A stretch of DNA of 8,032 nt. Origin: an uncultured Oscillospiraceae bacterium (lineage in GTDB: Bacteria; Bacillota; Clostridia; Oscillospirales; Ruminococcaceae). The notes below the pieces were generated by a model. The model was given only the letters and a program-made list of their open reading frames with translations. It was not told where the DNA came from and made no database searches. The stretch spans positions 1-8,032 of the forward strand of contig CAKSJL010000077.1 in assembly GCA_934463345.1 (NCBI GenBank), in the 5' to 3' direction. Position 1 is the stretch's first letter. Each line of letters opens with the position of its first letter. Positions 6,660-8,032 of this stretch are shown here, one piece after another. Position numbers and translations under genes: made by a program.

Positions 6660-7640
6660 ATGGATTACTGTTTTAACGGCGGATGTTGGGGAGCAGTTTT
6701 TGCTGTTCCACAATCAGTCGTGGATAATTACATAAAACTGGCGAATGAAGCGGCAGTAAAGGTATTGCTTTTTGTATTGAGAAACAGCGGAAAAAGCTTT
6801 TCTTCAGATGAGATAGCCACAGCGCTTAATTTAAAGGAAAGTCAGGTTGAGGAAGCGTTTATTTTCTGGGAAAATGCTAATATATTTTCCAAATGCAGTG
6901 AATCGGAGCATAAAGAGGAGAACATTCAGCCGGAAAAAATCATTAATTCCGAAGTATCTCAAAAAAAATCAAAGAAAAACAGCATCCCGTCCGGTACTTC
7001 ATATAATCTTAAACCGACTGAAATTGCAGAACGTGTAAAAACGTCAGAGGATGTCAGAGTTATGTTTGCAATGGCAGAAGCAAGCTTTGGAAGGCCACTT
7101 AACCATACCGAACAGCGATCCTTTATATGGATGCATGATTACCTTGGAATGTCAGCAGATGTTTTGATAACAATTGCTGCATACTGTATTTCAATAGACA
7201 AGGGTAGTATAAAGTATATTGAAACGCTTGCCTCAGACTGGTCGGATAAGGGGATAAATTCTCTTGAACGTGTTCAGGATGAGATTAAAACTCAGGAAGA
7301 AAAGCATTCGTTTAATGGAAAGATAATGAAGGCATTTGGTATGGAAAGACGTCCGACAGCAAAACAGCAGGAATTTATAGACAGCTGGAAAACTAAGGGG
7401 TATAGTCTTGAACTTATAGAGTATGCCTATGAGAAAACCATCGAAGCGATTGATAAGCTTAATTTTCCATACATAAATAAAATACTTGAAAACTGGTATT
7501 CGCAGGGCCTCATAACAAAATCTAAAATTGATAATGAAACTAAAACCTATAAAAATAAAAATGATAAATCAAAGGAAAGCGAGCATTCATATAACCTTGA
7601 TGATTATAAGTCACTGGTCAATAATTTTGGAGGTAAATGA
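6660..7640 (+). CDS. DnaD-domain replication protein with two tandem DnaD C-terminal domains
   Basis: The protein has 326 residues from ATG 6660. Residues 1-80 resemble the DnaD/DnaB N-terminal winged-helix oligomerization domain (VPQSVVDNYIKLANEAAVKVLLFVL, then EIATALNLKESQVEEAFIFWENANIF). A charged linker follows (about 80-125). Two copies of the DnaD C-terminal helical domain (DDBH2) come next. Copy one (about 129-210) holds YIETLASDWSDKGI; copy two (about 218-290) holds YINKILENWYSQGL. Both fit the YxxxIxxxW motif used for DNA binding in DnaD proteins. A lysine-rich tail ends in NNFGGK. The inferred role is helicase recruitment to oriC or restart sites with the downstream loader. TTG 6651 is an alternative start, but AGGGG (6645-6649) is one base from it and ten from ATG 6660, so I prefer the ATG. 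The stop overlaps the next gene's ATG by one base. Confidence 0.85.
   Translation: MDYCFNGGCWGAVFAVPQSVVDNYIKLANEAAVKVLLFVLRNSGKSFSSDEIATALNLKESQVEEAFIFWENANIFSKCSESEHKEENIQPEKIINSEVSQKKSKKNSIPSGTSYNLKPTEIAERVKTSEDVRVMFAMAEASFGRPLNHTEQRSFIWMHDYLGMSADVLITIAAYCISIDKGSIKYIETLASDWSDKGINSLERVQDEIKTQEEKHSFNGKIMKAFGMERRPTAKQQEFIDSWKTKGYSLELIEYAYEKTIEAIDKLNFPYINKILENWYSQGLITKSKIDNETKTYKNKNDKSKESEHSYNLDDYKSLVNNFGGK
7629..7633 (+). promoter_or_regulatory. Ribosome binding site of the helicase-loader gene
   Basis: GGAGG is encoded in the terminal GGK codons of the DnaD-domain gene. Two adjacent ATGs follow, at 7637 and 7640; spacing is 3 and 6 bases. The 6-base spacing favours 7640, giving a TGATG stop/start overlap. 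Confidence 0.8.
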
Positions 7641-8032
7641 TGAGCGTAAATAAGGAAATACTAAACAAGGCAGTTGATATAATAAAACAGCGAAGAAATA
7701 AGGCGAAAGCTGTAAACGATGAACATTTCAATGAAATAAATTTTCGGATACCAGAGATAGGCGAGATAAACAGTCAGCTTGCCAAAGCAGGAATGGAAAT
7801 TCTTAATGCTATAAAAAGCAACAACAACGTTAATCTGAAAATTGAAGAAATGAAAAAAAAGAACCTACAGGCACAGATGCTTATAAGGCGATTGCTTGTA
7901 CAAAATGGATATCCAGAGGATTATCTGGATATCAGATACACATGTGAAAAATGTTCTGATACTGGTTTTGCAGGCGGTGAGAGGTGTATCTGTTTTAAAA
8001 ATCTTGTTGCCGTACTTTCAGCAAGGCAAATG
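7640..8032 (+). CDS. DnaI/DnaC-like helicase loader ATPase, N-terminal part (3'-truncated by window edge)
   Basis: The frame stays open to the last base, giving 131 residues; clostridial members of the family are about 320-340 residues, so the AAA+ ATPase part with Walker motifs lies beyond the window. The visible part is a helical, highly charged N-terminal region (1-100) followed by a cysteine cluster C102-x2-C105-x10-C116-x-C118 (CEKCSDTGFAGGERCIC), a probable zinc site. The pattern Y-x-C-x2-C-x-D-T-G-[FY] followed by C-x-C is typical of DnaI/DnaC-like proteins encoded beside DnaD-domain genes in Clostridia, where this domain contacts the replicative helicase. The call rests on this signature and on the neighbour; without the ATPase motifs it is not proven. 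The start is ATG 7640, with ATG 7637 adding one Met as the alternative. Overlap with the upstream gene implies coupled expression. Confidence 0.75.
   Translation, partial: MSVNKEILNKAVDIIKQRRNKAKAVNDEHFNEINFRIPEIGEINSQLAKAGMEILNAIKSNNNVNLKIEEMKKKNLQAQMLIRRLLVQNGYPEDYLDIRYTCEKCSDTGFAGGERCICFKNLVAVLSARQM

Overview
The window is a chromosomal housekeeping segment from a low-GC Gram-positive bacterium, most likely a member of the Clostridia; a Ruminococcus/Oscillospiraceae-type organism is my best guess from style and gene content, not proven. Three things point there: the conserved order ispA-dxs-tlyA-nadK-argR-recN, the AT-rich sequence with strong GGAGG ribosome binding sites, and the DnaD-domain/DnaI-type helicase-loading pair, which is a Bacillota system. 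All eight genes are on the plus strand and very tightly packed. Both end genes are cut by the window edge.

Layout: 1-774 is the 3' part of a short-chain prenyl diphosphate synthase (ispA). Bases 775-960 are the only sizeable intergenic gap; they hold a stem-loop, a possible 43-codon ORF and a weak promoter candidate directly against the dxs start. Bases 961-4501 carry dxs, tlyA and nadK, joined by 4-base stop/start overlaps. Bases 4441-4497, mostly inside the 3' end of nadK, contain an ARG-box-like operator followed by a good sigma-A-type promoter, so argR probably starts a second transcription unit. Bases 4538-8032 carry argR, recN, a DnaD-domain protein with two tandem DnaD C-terminal domains, and the N-terminal third or so of a DnaI/DnaC-like helicase loader with a four-cysteine cluster.

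Functionally, ispA and dxs supply isoprenoid precursors through the MEP pathway. tlyA (rRNA 2'-O-methyltransferase) and nadK (NADP synthesis) are passengers of the same conserved cluster. argR is the arginine-responsive repressor and recN the SMC-like double-strand-break repair ATPase. The last two genes are inferred to recruit and load the replicative helicase. In Bacillus subtilis recN is followed by spoIVB-spo0A; here the helicase-loading pair occupies that position.

I found no mobile element, CRISPR array, tRNA/rRNA, convincing intrinsic terminator or clearly novel system. The observations most worth checking are the putative ArgR-controlled promoter inside nadK, the dxs start that lacks a Shine-Dalgarno sequence, and the tandem-domain DnaD protein coupled to its partner loader.
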